This document shows positions 1 through 8,953 of a stretch of DNA of 64,000 nt, one piece after another. The notes beneath the pieces are model-generated. The model searched no databases. It saw nothing but the letters and a program-made list of their open reading frames with translations, and was not told the DNA's origin. Source of the stretch: an uncultured Polaribacter sp. (GTDB taxonomy: Bacteria > Bacteroidota > Bacteroidia > Flavobacteriales > Flavobacteriaceae); NCBI RefSeq assembly GCF_947500975.1, contig NZ_CANMUE010000001.1, forward strand, positions 248,001 through 312,000, written 5' to 3'. How positions within the stretch are numbered: position 1 is the stretch's first letter; the number at the start of each line of letters is the position of its first letter. The position numbers were made by a program, and so were the translations under genes.

Positions 1-1032
1 GAAAAAGCAAAAAAAGTATATTCTTTTATACAAAACCATTATACTTGGAACAATGAATATTGGAACAGTGATGATGAACAAGTTAAAGATGCTTATAATA
101 ACAAAACTGGATCAGCTAGTGAAATCAATTTATCTTTATATAATAGCTTAAGAGCAGCAAAAATTGAAGCAAGTTTGATTATTTTATCAACAAGGAATAA
201 CGGAATTCCTACGGATCTTTACCCAGTAATTAATGATTTTAATTATGTAATTGTAAAAGCATTAATTAATAATAAACCTTATTATTTAGACGCAACAAAT
301 AAATATTTTCCTTTTGGTGAAGTACCAGAAAGGTGTTTAAATGGCAGAGCTAGAGAAATTAATTTTAAAGAAAAAAATGATTGGATTATTTTAAAACCAA
401 AAACAAAAGCAACTAAAACTAGTAGCGTTAAGTTAGAATTAACGGAAAACGGGGAATTAATTGGAGATTTAACGGTTAGAAGTAACGGTTTTTTTGCTTA
501 TAAAATTAGAGAAAAATTAAATAATCTAAGTGAGGATGCTTATATTGAAACTATAAATGACAATAATTCTTTTTTTGAAATAGATGATTATAAAGTTTTT
601 GATAAAGAAGAAACTGATAAACCTTTAAAAGAAGTTTATACTGTTACAATCCCTTCAAATAAAAATTTAAGTGATAAAATCAGGTTAAATCCTTTCTTTT
701 TTGAAAGAATAGACGAAAACCCCTTTAAGCTAGATGAAAGACTTTATCCTGTTGATTTTGGATATGCAAGAAAAAATAATTACTTATTAAAATTACAAAT
801 TCCAGATAACTACAAAGTAACTTTATTACCAAAAGATGTTGCTTTTTCTTTACCAAATAAAGGAGGTTCTTTTATTATGAAAACTGAGAAAAAAGAAAAC
901 GTAATCTCAATGCATGTACGAATGAGCATAAATAAAAGAAAATATACCTCTGAAGAATACTACAACCTTAAAGAATTCTACAATCAAATTGTAATTACTG
1001 AAAACTCTTATATCATATTAGAAAAAAAGTAA
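1..1032 (+). CDS. Transglutaminase-like (DUF3857-type) protein, C-terminal part, cut by the window edge
   Basis: The reading frame is open from base 1, so the gene begins upstream of the window; the TTG at 175 is internal. The visible 343 residues start in a transglutaminase-like core: a helix of the type GSASEINLSLYNSL followed by a beta strand ending LSTRNNG, then a LDATNKYFPFGEVPERCLNG segment, which is characteristic of Bacteroidota proteins with DUF3857 plus transglutaminase-like domains. The rest is a beta-rich C-terminal domain. In active transglutaminases a Cys sits at the start of the core helix; here that place reads GSASE, so the protein is probably not a working cysteine enzyme. 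Such proteins are usually exported, but the signal peptide would lie outside the window. Family assignment is good, function unknown. Confidence 0.75.
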   Translation, partial: EKAKKVYSFIQNHYTWNNEYWNSDDEQVKDAYNNKTGSASEINLSLYNSLRAAKIEASLIILSTRNNGIPTDLYPVINDFNYVIVKALINNKPYYLDATNKYFPFGEVPERCLNGRAREINFKEKNDWIILKPKTKATKTSSVKLELTENGELIGDLTVRSNGFFAYKIREKLNNLSEDAYIETINDNNSFFEIDDYKVFDKEETDKPLKEVYTVTIPSNKNLSDKIRLNPFFFERIDENPFKLDERLYPVDFGYARKNNYLLKLQIPDNYKVTLLPKDVAFSLPNKGGSFIMKTEKKENVISMHVRMSINKRKYTSEEYYNLKEFYNQIVITENSYIILEKK

Positions 1033-1066
1033 TTTAATATTAAAAAATACCCCAACATTTTTTTTA

Positions 1067-3349
1067 CTACCGATTTAAATTTGATGCTAAAAATAGTTTT
1101 CTAATTTTATATAACATTATTAAAATTGATATGTGATGGTTGCTTTTGCAAAAAAAGGGTGTTCCTGGTGTAAAATGTATTTCTTCTACTGAATTTAATT
1201 CATTTTGTAATCTACTTTCTGTTGCAAATTGTGTTTCGTTCCAAGAAACATCAAAAATGTTTTCTACAGAAATACCAAAAACAACATCCTTCAATGTATA
1301 ATTAATATTTAAATCGCTTACTAAATAACCTTCTGCAACAATAGTATTATATTGATTTGCAGGTCTATCCGCTAAATATCTATAACGAAATCCCCCTGAA
1401 AAATTTCCTAAATCAGAAAAAGATAATCCCCCAGAAATTGTAAAACTTGGAGCTAAAGGAATATAATTTTCACCTACAATGTTTTCTATACTTCTTGCCC
1501 TTGTAAGTGTAGCATCTGTATCAAAAAAAATATTATCAGAAAACTGATATCTTAATCCTAAATCTAATCCAAAACGTTCAGATTTCCCTGATGGTTCTAC
1601 AATACCCGCATCACCAACATATACAAACTCTTCTTCAGAAAACAAGTACCAAGCTGTTGTATTTAAGACTAAATTCTTGGTTGGCTTCCATATACTTCCA
1701 AAATCTAAACCGTAAGCTCTTGGCAAAATTTTATTGGCATTTTGCTGTAAAACAACTCTTGCATCGTTGGAATGAAATCCAATTCCTGATTTTAAAAACC
1801 ATTGTAAATCACCATTCTGGGTGTACAAAAAGTTCAACTTCGGATTTACAATTGCTTTTGTTTCTGATAAAGTTTCAAAAGTTGAACTTAAATTATCAGT
1901 ATATAAAAACTTAAAATAATCTAAACGTAGAGCTGGTGAAATTTTAAATTTTCCTATTTTAAACTCTGAATTAAAAAAGGTATACAAATTGATTTGTTTT
2001 ACATCACCAAACTGAATTATTTCTAATAATTCTAATCTATTTTTAGTTCTTGACAACTGATTATCAGCAATTAAATCGTAACGAAAGCCAATTCCTTTTG
2101 TATATTTAGCTTCAACATTTTTATACTTTTTAGTATTGATAATTTTTGCGTTTATTCCAAAAATATCTCTATCTTCAAACTGTCTTATTTGATCTCCATT
2201 TATTGCGTCTTCTAAAAAGAAAGTGAAATTAGAAAACAATTCAAAATCATATTTTGAATAAAAAACATTTGCTTTAAAAATAGATTCATCAATTAAAGTT
2301 TTGTTTAACTGAACATTCAAATTTGTTCTTGAAGTATAGCCCCCTTCGGTATCATCAATTGCTCCAAAACGAGTAATATTACCATTTTCTACTTCTCTAA
2401 CAGGTATTTGTCCTGATGCATCCCAACTACTTGTAAAATGTGAAGCAGTAAATGTTAATCTATCTTTTCCATTTAAAAAAGTATTGTACTTTGCAAATAC
2501 ATTTAATCTATTAAAATTTTGAGGAGACTCAAAAGCGCCATCAGTTTCTATATATTCAACAGCAACATATGCATCGTCAAGTTTACTATTATCTAAAAGG
2601 TTAAATATACCAACCGCTCTTAAAGAATTAAAATCTCCATAACCAACTGAAATCAAATTTTTATTGATATTAGTTTTTGTTGAATAATTTACATAACCTG
2701 CAGTATTAAAATCACCTTGATTTACATAAAAAGGTCCTTTACCAAAATCAATTTTATTGATAGTTTCCGGTATTACAAAATGTAAATCTGAATATCCTTG
2801 ACCATGTGCATGAGAAACCATGTTTATTGGCATACCATCTACAGAAAGTGTAATATCTGTTCCATGATCTATATCAAAACCTCTTAAAAAAATTTGCTCA
2901 GCCTTTCCTCCTCCTGCATGTTGCCCAATAAATAAACCTGGTACTTTTCTTAAAATTTCTTGAGAGTTATTTACAGGGTTTAATTGTAAATCTACTCTTG
3001 CAATCGTTTGCAATACATTTATTTCTTTATGTAAAACCAGTTCTTCTAATTGAAATACTTTGGTTTCAAGAGTAATTATTATACCATTATCTAAATGCTC
3101 TTTTGTTAATTTTATGGTCTTTTTTTCAAACCCTAAAATACTAACTTCAATTATATTGTTTACTGCTATTTTTTGTAGTGTAAAATGCCCATTTTCATTT
3201 GTATGAGTATTAGAATCTTTACTTATACTTACTATGTAAACATTAACCAAAGGTTCATTAAATTGATCTAAAACTCGTCCTTTTAAATCTTGCCCAAAAG
3301 TATTGATACCGAAAGTAAAAATAAAAAGCAATATGATTTTATGTTTCAT
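1067..3349 (-). CDS. TonB-dependent outer membrane receptor, 3' end apparently frameshifted
   Basis: Outer membrane beta-barrel for TonB-driven uptake; the substrate cannot be told. Residues 1-20 form a signal peptide ending NTFGQ. Residues about 22-98 are a carboxypeptidase-regulatory-like beta-sandwich (LKGRVLDQFNEPLVNVYI). The plug follows from about 115 to 225 (LRKVPGLFIGQHAGGGKAEQ, LRGFDIDHG), then the barrel. A His-containing stretch SHAHGQGYSDLH lies in the plug. As read, the protein ends in an unnatural tail after PGTPFF. Removing one A from the seven-A run at 1150-1156 restores PFFAKATITYQF followed by a stop at 1120-1122. This gives the terminal aromatic residue expected of a barrel protein, so the true end is probably 1120. 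No SusD partner is adjacent. Confidence 0.88.
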   Translation of the reverse strand: MKHKIILLFIFTFGINTFGQDLKGRVLDQFNEPLVNVYIVSISKDSNTHTNENGHFTLQKIAVNNIIEVSILGFEKKTIKLTKEHLDNGIIITLETKVFQLEELVLHKEINVLQTIARVDLQLNPVNNSQEILRKVPGLFIGQHAGGGKAEQIFLRGFDIDHGTDITLSVDGMPINMVSHAHGQGYSDLHFVIPETINKIDFGKGPFYVNQGDFNTAGYVNYSTKTNINKNLISVGYGDFNSLRAVGIFNLLDNSKLDDAYVAVEYIETDGAFESPQNFNRLNVFAKYNTFLNGKDRLTFTASHFTSSWDASGQIPVREVENGNITRFGAIDDTEGGYTSRTNLNVQLNKTLIDESIFKANVFYSKYDFELFSNFTFFLEDAINGDQIRQFEDRDIFGINAKIINTKKYKNVEAKYTKGIGFRYDLIADNQLSRTKNRLELLEIIQFGDVKQINLYTFFNSEFKIGKFKISPALRLDYFKFLYTDNLSSTFETLSETKAIVNPKLNFLYTQNGDLQWFLKSGIGFHSNDARVVLQQNANKILPRAYGLDFGSIWKPTKNLVLNTTAWYLFSEEEFVYVGDAGIVEPSGKSERFGLDLGLRYQFSDNIFFDTDATLTRARSIENIVGENYIPLAPSFTISGGLSFSDLGNFSGGFRYRYLADRPANQYNTIVAEGYLVSDLNINYTLKDVVFGISVENIFDVSWNETQFATESRLQNELNSVEEIHFTPGTPFFCKSNHHISILIMLYKIRKLFLASNLNR

Positions 3350-3570
3350 CTTTTTACAATTTTTGCAAACTTAAATATTTTTTCATTTTATTTTCTGTTA
3401 AAAGAACATAAATTACAAATACTTATTTTTTTAATCTTTATTATTTCTAAATAGCTGTAAGGCAAAGCATTACATAAATAATTAATACGCACCAAAGTTA
3501 CACCTCTTTACTTGTTTGTATTTTCCTGAAAAAGGTTGACTAAAAATTAAACAATTAATTATAGTCACTT

Positions 3571-3992
3571 ATGAAAACACAAAAAGAGCCCTGGCGAAAA
3601 AAAACCTATGAAAAAGTAACTTTAGAGCTTAAATTATTCGTCGTTGACCAAATATTCAGCGGTCAGATTTCCAATAATCAAGTTTCAAAAAAATACTGAA
3701 ATGAGTAAAAACGATGAAATAAAAAAGTTAAAAAAAAGATTGAAGAACTTGAGTTCTAAAAAGACTTTTAACAGGTTATTATCGCTGATATGAAACTCAT
3801 TACAGGAGTGATATCTTAAAAAAAGTCATTACCCAAAACATTAGTAAAAGAGATAGAGTTAAAAAAGAAAAAAGTTTACAAGACTATGGTTTAAAACAAA
3901 CAATTAAAACACTAACTAAATTAGCAAAGAAGATAGTCAAAAAAACTGTCAATATTTATAATAACCTTCAACCACATTTTAGCCTTTATTAA
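3571..3992 (+). pseudogene. Decayed IS3-family-type transposase remnant
   Basis: An ATG at 3571 opens 42 codons reading MKTQKEPWRKKTYEKVTLEL and on through a QISNNQVSKKY helix-turn-helix segment to a TGA at 3697. After a frame change, pieces such as KIEELEF, QVIIADMKLITGVIS and KKSLPKT follow, interrupted by stops. From about 3876 another frame reads YGLKQTIKTL and then IYNNLQPHFSLY, which resembles the C-terminal end of an IS3-type transposase OrfB. The catalytic DDE core is missing, so this is an internally deleted, non-functional copy. It occupies most of the 864-base gap between the TonB receptor and the first protease; I recognise no gene in the rest. No clear terminal inverted repeats could be established by eye. 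Confidence 0.75.
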
Positions 3993-4152
3993 AAAAACAC
4001 ATTATATCAATTAAAAGCGTAAAATAAATTAAAACTATATGACTGAAGTACTAACAACTATAATGTAAAAACTTGTTTTTACACACTTTAAAACCTAAAT
4101 TATAATACTAATACACCTTAACAACCAAACTTACAGCAATACTTTTTAACCA

Positions 4153-4185
4153 AAAAGAGGCTACCCTTTACAGATAGCCTCTTTT
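4153..4185 (-). terminator. Terminator after the first S8 protease
   Basis: The perfect 11-base inverted repeat AAAAGAGGCTA / TAGCCTCTTTT is separated by an 11-base loop. It lies about 30 bases beyond the protease stop codon. T runs on both sides mean it could work in both directions. A near-copy lies after the second protease. Confidence 0.75.
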
Positions 4186-5521
4186 TTAATAATAAATCTT
4201 TTGATTTTTTAGATTAATTTTTTAGTATTTTATGTGCTTTACTTTCAAATTCATTTGAAACTTTAAGTATATATATACCTGATTTTAAATTAGACACGTC
4301 TATTTTATCAACTCCTGTACCACTGTATACAACTTGACCATTTACATTTAATAATATTAAGTTGGTTTTTGAGGTAATATTAGTTAACCTCAATATATTC
4401 ACCACAGGATTTGGGTAAATTTTTATATCGGCTAAATTAGGTTCTGTAATTTCACTTGCACTAGCAGTTATTGTGCTAGTTGTAGTTACATCATCTATTG
4501 TAGCGTCTTGACTGGCAGAGTTCGTTCCTGTAGTACAACCACTTATTTCAACATCATCAATATATACCCAATCAGAGTTTCCAGAAGCGTCACATCTAAA
4601 TCTAAATTTGGTGGTTGCTGAAAAATCTCCAGTTATTTCAACAGAATCAGAATAGAACGTATTGTTTACAAATTCATCTGTAAGATTCCACTCTTCAAGC
4701 GTAGTAAAAGTGGCACCACCATCATCAGAGATTTGTAACCAAAAATCTTCATTGGCATTATCCATACTTCTTGTATAATAAGAAAAACTTATATTGATCT
4801 CTTCAAATGAAGAAAGATTTAAATTATCTGTAGTCATTACAGAGGTTTCAGTATTATCTCTCAACCTAATTGAATAAGATCCATTTGAATATGGTGCATG
4901 TTTCACATTTCTTCTTGCATCAGATCCGCCATCGTTCCAAATACCCCAACCAGACTCAAAATCATCAGAAGCTATAACAACATTGCTACACCCTACAGGA
5001 GTATTGGTACCTGTAGTTACAGATAAATCATCAATAGCAATATCACTCCTCCATCCACTTCCTGTGGTACCTACAATTCTTATTTTAACGGTGTTTCCTA
5101 TGTAGTCGTTTAAATTTACATTTATAGTATTCCATTGGTTACCTTGATCTCCTGTGTTGCTCCATAATTGAGACCAACTTTGACCTTCATTACTTGAAAC
5201 TTGAACAACTAGTGTTCCTATGTTATCTCCATACATGTGGTTTTTAAACGAAAAAGTTGCTGAAGATTTATTAGAAAAGTTAAAGCAAGGGCTTTCTAAT
5301 ATTGCGGTAGCATTACTCCCTATTTCTCCAGTACTACCATTAGTAGAAGCTTCTAAGAAGTGGTAATATGATCCTTCGTCAGCAGATGTTGGTCCAGTAT
5401 TTGCAGATGGTGTACTTCCAGAAGTTCTAGACCAATCTCCATCATCTGTAGATACTTGGGTCCAGCCAGTACCAGATTCAAAACCTTGGTTGTAAGGATA
5501 GCTGCTTATTGTAGTGCTACA
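4153..5521. repeat. 3' half of the protease duplication, copy A
   Basis: The segment runs from the terminator through the codons for the last 435 residues of the first protease. It is nearly identical to 7585-8953. By eye about ten amino-acid substitutions separate the two copies across the MAM-like, second beta-sandwich and sorting domains. Confidence 0.85.
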
Positions 5522-6931
5522 ACCTGTAGGTGTAGGTGTAGGTGTAGGTTCTGTAGTGCCTCCAGCAGCTCTTAAAGCTGCTGCTGCATCTAACCTTCCA
5601 AAACCAGTTTCATCATCATAACCACTACTTCCTATATCTACAGCAGTATTTCTCATGATAGTTCTAATTTGATCAACAGAAAGAGAAGGATTTAGTGATT
5701 TAATTAGTGAACCTATACCCGCTGCATTAGGGCATGCGGCTGATGTACCTCCATACCCAAGAAAATATTCGTCTAAACTATAGCCATTAGAACCTACAAT
5801 ATCTGTGGTAGCAATTCTGATTCCTGGAGCAAGAAAATCCATACTATCTTGTCCTCCACCATAACTGGACCCCCAATTAGTGTCACCTTCGCAAGAAGTT
5901 GGTGATGTTCTAGTATTACAAGGGCTAAGAGCTCCAACGGCGATTACTGTAGAGTAGGATGCTGGGTAACGAAGCGTTGTGTTATTGTTATTACCTCTTG
6001 ATGCAAATATTAATACATCAGAATCATAAGCGTATTTAACTGCATCCTGTAAATGAGTAGAATTACCAGTTCCTAAGCTCATAGAAATAACATCAGCACC
6101 ATTGTTTACGGCCCAAGAGATAGCTCCAGGAATATTACCTGCGCCACTTAGATCATCATAAAATACTTTTATAGGCATAATCTTAGCGCCCCAATTTACA
6201 CCAGCAATACCAATGCCATTATTTCCTTGAGCAGCAATCAATCCAGCGCAAGCTGTTCCGTGTCCATTCACATCAGAAGGGTCGTCGTCGTTATAAGCAA
6301 AGTCATAACCAGGAACCATTCTGCCTCTGAATTCAGGGTGTGTTGCGTCTACTCCTGTATCTATAACAGCTACAGTTATTGAGTTATTTTCACCTGTGTG
6401 TATGTCCCAAGCTGCCTCTAAATTCATGTCAGAACCTGCTATACCAACTCGGCTACCATCAGATTTTATTATTGTATTTCCGATATTGTTTGCACCCCAT
6501 TGTTTATCGTATAAAGGGTCGTTTGGAGCTATATCTAGTTCAGCAATATAGCTAAACTCTACCAATTCAACATTGTCAAGACTTTGATATTCTTTCATGA
6601 TAGATTCAATATTAGAGTTTTCTGGAATGTTAACTGTAATATATCTATCTAAATTGTTTGCTTTGGCTTTTTTAGGGTATTTAAAATTTTGTTTAAAAGT
6701 GTGTTTTACTTCAGAAGCTTTGACTTTCTGACTGACTTTATCAAACTGTTCAAGTCCAATTAATTCTTTTGCTGATCGTTTTGAACTTAAATTTATTGTT
6801 TTACTAGCAATCGCTTCAGGTTTTAGTAAAACAATAATTTCATTTGTTTTGTAATTCTTTTCGGGGCTGGTTTGGGAAAAACCCAAAATACTTACGAGGA
6901 AAGTTAGTAATAGTAAATAATTTTTTTTCAT
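4214..6931 (-). CDS. Secreted S8 (subtilisin-like) serine protease with T9SS sorting domain, copy A
   Basis: Extracellular endopeptidase of the subtilase family. Residues 1-19 are a signal peptide (LVSILGFSQ) and about 20-135 an inhibitor-like propeptide. The catalytic domain covers about 140-455, with Asp191 in VIDTGVD, His224 in NGHGTACAG, the oxyanion Asn314 and Ser397 in GGTSAACP, so the triad is complete. A Thr-Pro linker (459-471) leads to a MAM-type domain (about 475-645, FESGTGW and TGPTSADEGSYYHFLEAS). A second beta-sandwich lies at about 650-800. The C-terminal T9SS type A sorting domain starts near IKIYPNP and ends KSGIYILKV. The protein is expected to cross the outer membrane by type IX secretion. 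It is in tandem with a paralogue at 7646-10354. The substrate is unknown. Confidence 0.93.
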   Translation of the reverse strand: MKKNYLLLLTFLVSILGFSQTSPEKNYKTNEIIVLLKPEAIASKTINLSSKRSAKELIGLEQFDKVSQKVKASEVKHTFKQNFKYPKKAKANNLDRYITVNIPENSNIESIMKEYQSLDNVELVEFSYIAELDIAPNDPLYDKQWGANNIGNTIIKSDGSRVGIAGSDMNLEAAWDIHTGENNSITVAVIDTGVDATHPEFRGRMVPGYDFAYNDDDPSDVNGHGTACAGLIAAQGNNGIGIAGVNWGAKIMPIKVFYDDLSGAGNIPGAISWAVNNGADVISMSLGTGNSTHLQDAVKYAYDSDVLIFASRGNNNNTTLRYPASYSTVIAVGALSPCNTRTSPTSCEGDTNWGSSYGGGQDSMDFLAPGIRIATTDIVGSNGYSLDEYFLGYGGTSAACPNAAGIGSLIKSLNPSLSVDQIRTIMRNTAVDIGSSGYDDETGFGRLDAAAALRAAGGTTEPTPTPTPTGCSTTISSYPYNQGFESGTGWTQVSTDDGDWSRTSGSTPSANTGPTSADEGSYYHFLEASTNGSTGEIGSNATAILESPCFNFSNKSSATFSFKNHMYGDNIGTLVVQVSSNEGQSWSQLWSNTGDQGNQWNTINVNLNDYIGNTVKIRIVGTTGSGWRSDIAIDDLSVTTGTNTPVGCSNVVIASDDFESGWGIWNDGGSDARRNVKHAPYSNGSYSIRLRDNTETSVMTTDNLNLSSFEEINISFSYYTRSMDNANEDFWLQISDDGGATFTTLEEWNLTDEFVNNTFYSDSVEITGDFSATTKFRFRCDASGNSDWVYIDDVEISGCTTGTNSASQDATIDDVTTTSTITASASEITEPNLADIKIYPNPVVNILRLTNITSKTNLILLNVNGQVVYSGTGVDKIDVSNLKSGIYILKVSNEFESKAHKILKN

Positions 6932-7010
6932 GATTAGTTTAAGTTTTAATTAATATTAGTTGCATAATTATAAATATTTTATGATAAAATAAAACAATAC
7001 ATTAGAATTT
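6715..7010. repeat. 5' end of the protease duplication, copy A
   Basis: This segment carries the codons for the first 72 residues plus about 80 bases upstream of the start. It matches 10138-10430 closely, with only two amino-acid changes in those 72 residues. The promoter region was therefore duplicated with the gene. Confidence 0.8.
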
Positions 7011-7645
7011 TTACTAAAATTATTAGTAATAATAATTCAAAGAGTTAATTTAATATAAAAAATATAATATCTTTTTTTAATAGTTTCTTTAATATAGGTT
7101 GTATTAGACGAGAATCATGTTTTTTTTATTTATAGTAAGCTAATGTTTTTGTTTTAGTAAATAGTTTTGATAGTAAAAATTAAAATGATCTGCAGTTTTT
7201 TTTCGATCTTATATAGAATTAAAATAGTAATTATATAGATAAATTTGGGTTAGATGGTTATCATATGAATACTATTGATTGGTAAGTTTAATGAAGAATA
7301 TAATTAAATATTTGAAAAAACTACGGAAAGCATTCCAAATAAAACACCTTTAATAATAATTGTATTTTGTGTTATTTTTATTAGAATCTTATTAGTAACT
7401 AAGAGAGTAATTTTTCCTTTTGTTAGTTTGTGTTTTTTATCACTTCTTTAGAAAACATATTCTTGTAGATTGGCTTTAGAGTTAATGTGTTGTTGTTTGT
7501 TAAATGTTAAAATTCCAATCAATTATTTAGTTGTTCTATTAATTTTTAAGTGTAATAATTTACACTACTAGTATATTTTTAAATCAAAAGAGGCTACCTG
7601 TACAGATAGCCTCTTTTTTAATAATAAATCTTTTGATTTTTTAGA
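6932..7645. other. Gene-free AT-rich spacer between the two proteases
   Basis: These 714 bases contain no credible reading frame on either strand. The right end (7586-7645) holds the second protease's terminator and the left end holds copy A's upstream region. I see no transposase remnant or RNA gene between them. Confidence 0.6.
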
Positions 7646-8953
7646 TTAATTTTTTAGTATTTTATGTGCTTTACTTTCAAATTCATTTGAAACTTTAAGT
7701 ATATATATACCTGATTTTAAATTAGACACATCTATTTTATCAACTCCTGTACCACTGTATACAACTTGACCATTTACATTTAATAATATTAAGTTGGTTT
7801 TTGAGGTAATATTAGTTAACCTCAATATATTCACCACAGGATTTGGGTAAATTTTTATATCGGCTAAATTAGGTTCTGTAATTTCACTTGCTGTAGCAGT
7901 TATTGTGCTAGTTGTAGTTACATCATCTATTGTAGCGTCTTGACTGGCAGAGTTCGTTCCTGTAGTACAACCACTTATTTCAACATCATCAATATATACC
8001 CAATCAGAGTTTCCAGAAGCGTCACATCTAAATCTAAATTTGGTGGTTGCTGAAAAATCTCCAGTTATTTCAACAGAAAATGAATAGAACGTATTGTTTA
8101 CAAATTCATCTGTAAGATTCCACTCTTCAAGCGTAGTAAAAGTAGCACCACCATCATCAGAGATTTGTAACCAAAAATCTTCATTGGCATTATCCATACT
8201 TCTTGTATAATAAGAGAAACTAACATTGATCTCTTCAAATGAAGAAAGATTTAAATTATCTGTAGTCATTACAGAGGTTTCAGTATTATCTCTCAACCTA
8301 ATTGAATAAGATCCATTTGAATATGGTGCATCTTTCACATTTCTTCTTGCATCAGATCCGCCATCGTTCCAAATACCCCAACCAGACTCAAAATCATCAG
8401 AAGCTATAACAACATTGCTACACCCTACAGGAGTATTGGTACCTGTAGTTACAGATAAATCATCAATAGCAATATCACTCCTCCATCCACTTCCTGTGGT
8501 ACCTACAATTCTTATTTTAACGGTGTTTCCTATGTAGTCGTTTAAATTTACATTTATAGTATTCCATTGGTTACCTTGATCTCCTGTGTTGCTCCATAAT
8601 TGAGACCAACTTTGACCTTCATTACTTGAAACTTGAACAACTAGTGTTCCTATGTTATCTCCATACATGTGGTTTTTAAACGAAAAAGTTGCTGAAGATT
8701 TATTAGAAAGGTTAAAGCAAGGGCTTTCTAATATTGCGGTAGCATTACTCCCTATTTCTCCAGTGCTATCATTAGTAGAAGCTTCTAAAAAGTGGTAATA
8801 TGATCCTTCAGCAGCTTCTGTTGGCCCTGTACTTGCCGATGGTGTACTTCCAGAAGTTCTAGACCAATCTCCATCGTCTGTAGATACTTGGGTCCAGCCA
8901 GTACCAGATTCAAAACCTTGGTTGTAAGGATAGCTGCTTATTGTAGTGCCACA
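7585..8953. repeat. 3' half of the protease duplication, copy B
   Basis: Near-identical partner of 4153-5521, shifted by 3432 bases. It covers the terminator and the codons for the MAM-like, second beta-sandwich and sorting domains. Identity breaks at the Thr-Pro linker, where copy B has a shorter linker than copy A. Confidence 0.85.
7586..7617 (-). terminator. Terminator after the second S8 protease
   Basis: The stem AAAAGAGGCTA / TAGCCTCTTTT is the same as after copy A. The loop is one base shorter and a T run follows. Confidence 0.75.

Noticed and set aside
3571..3992. A functional IS3-family element
   Set aside because: Several stops and frame changes are present, the DDE core is missing and no inverted repeats are evident.
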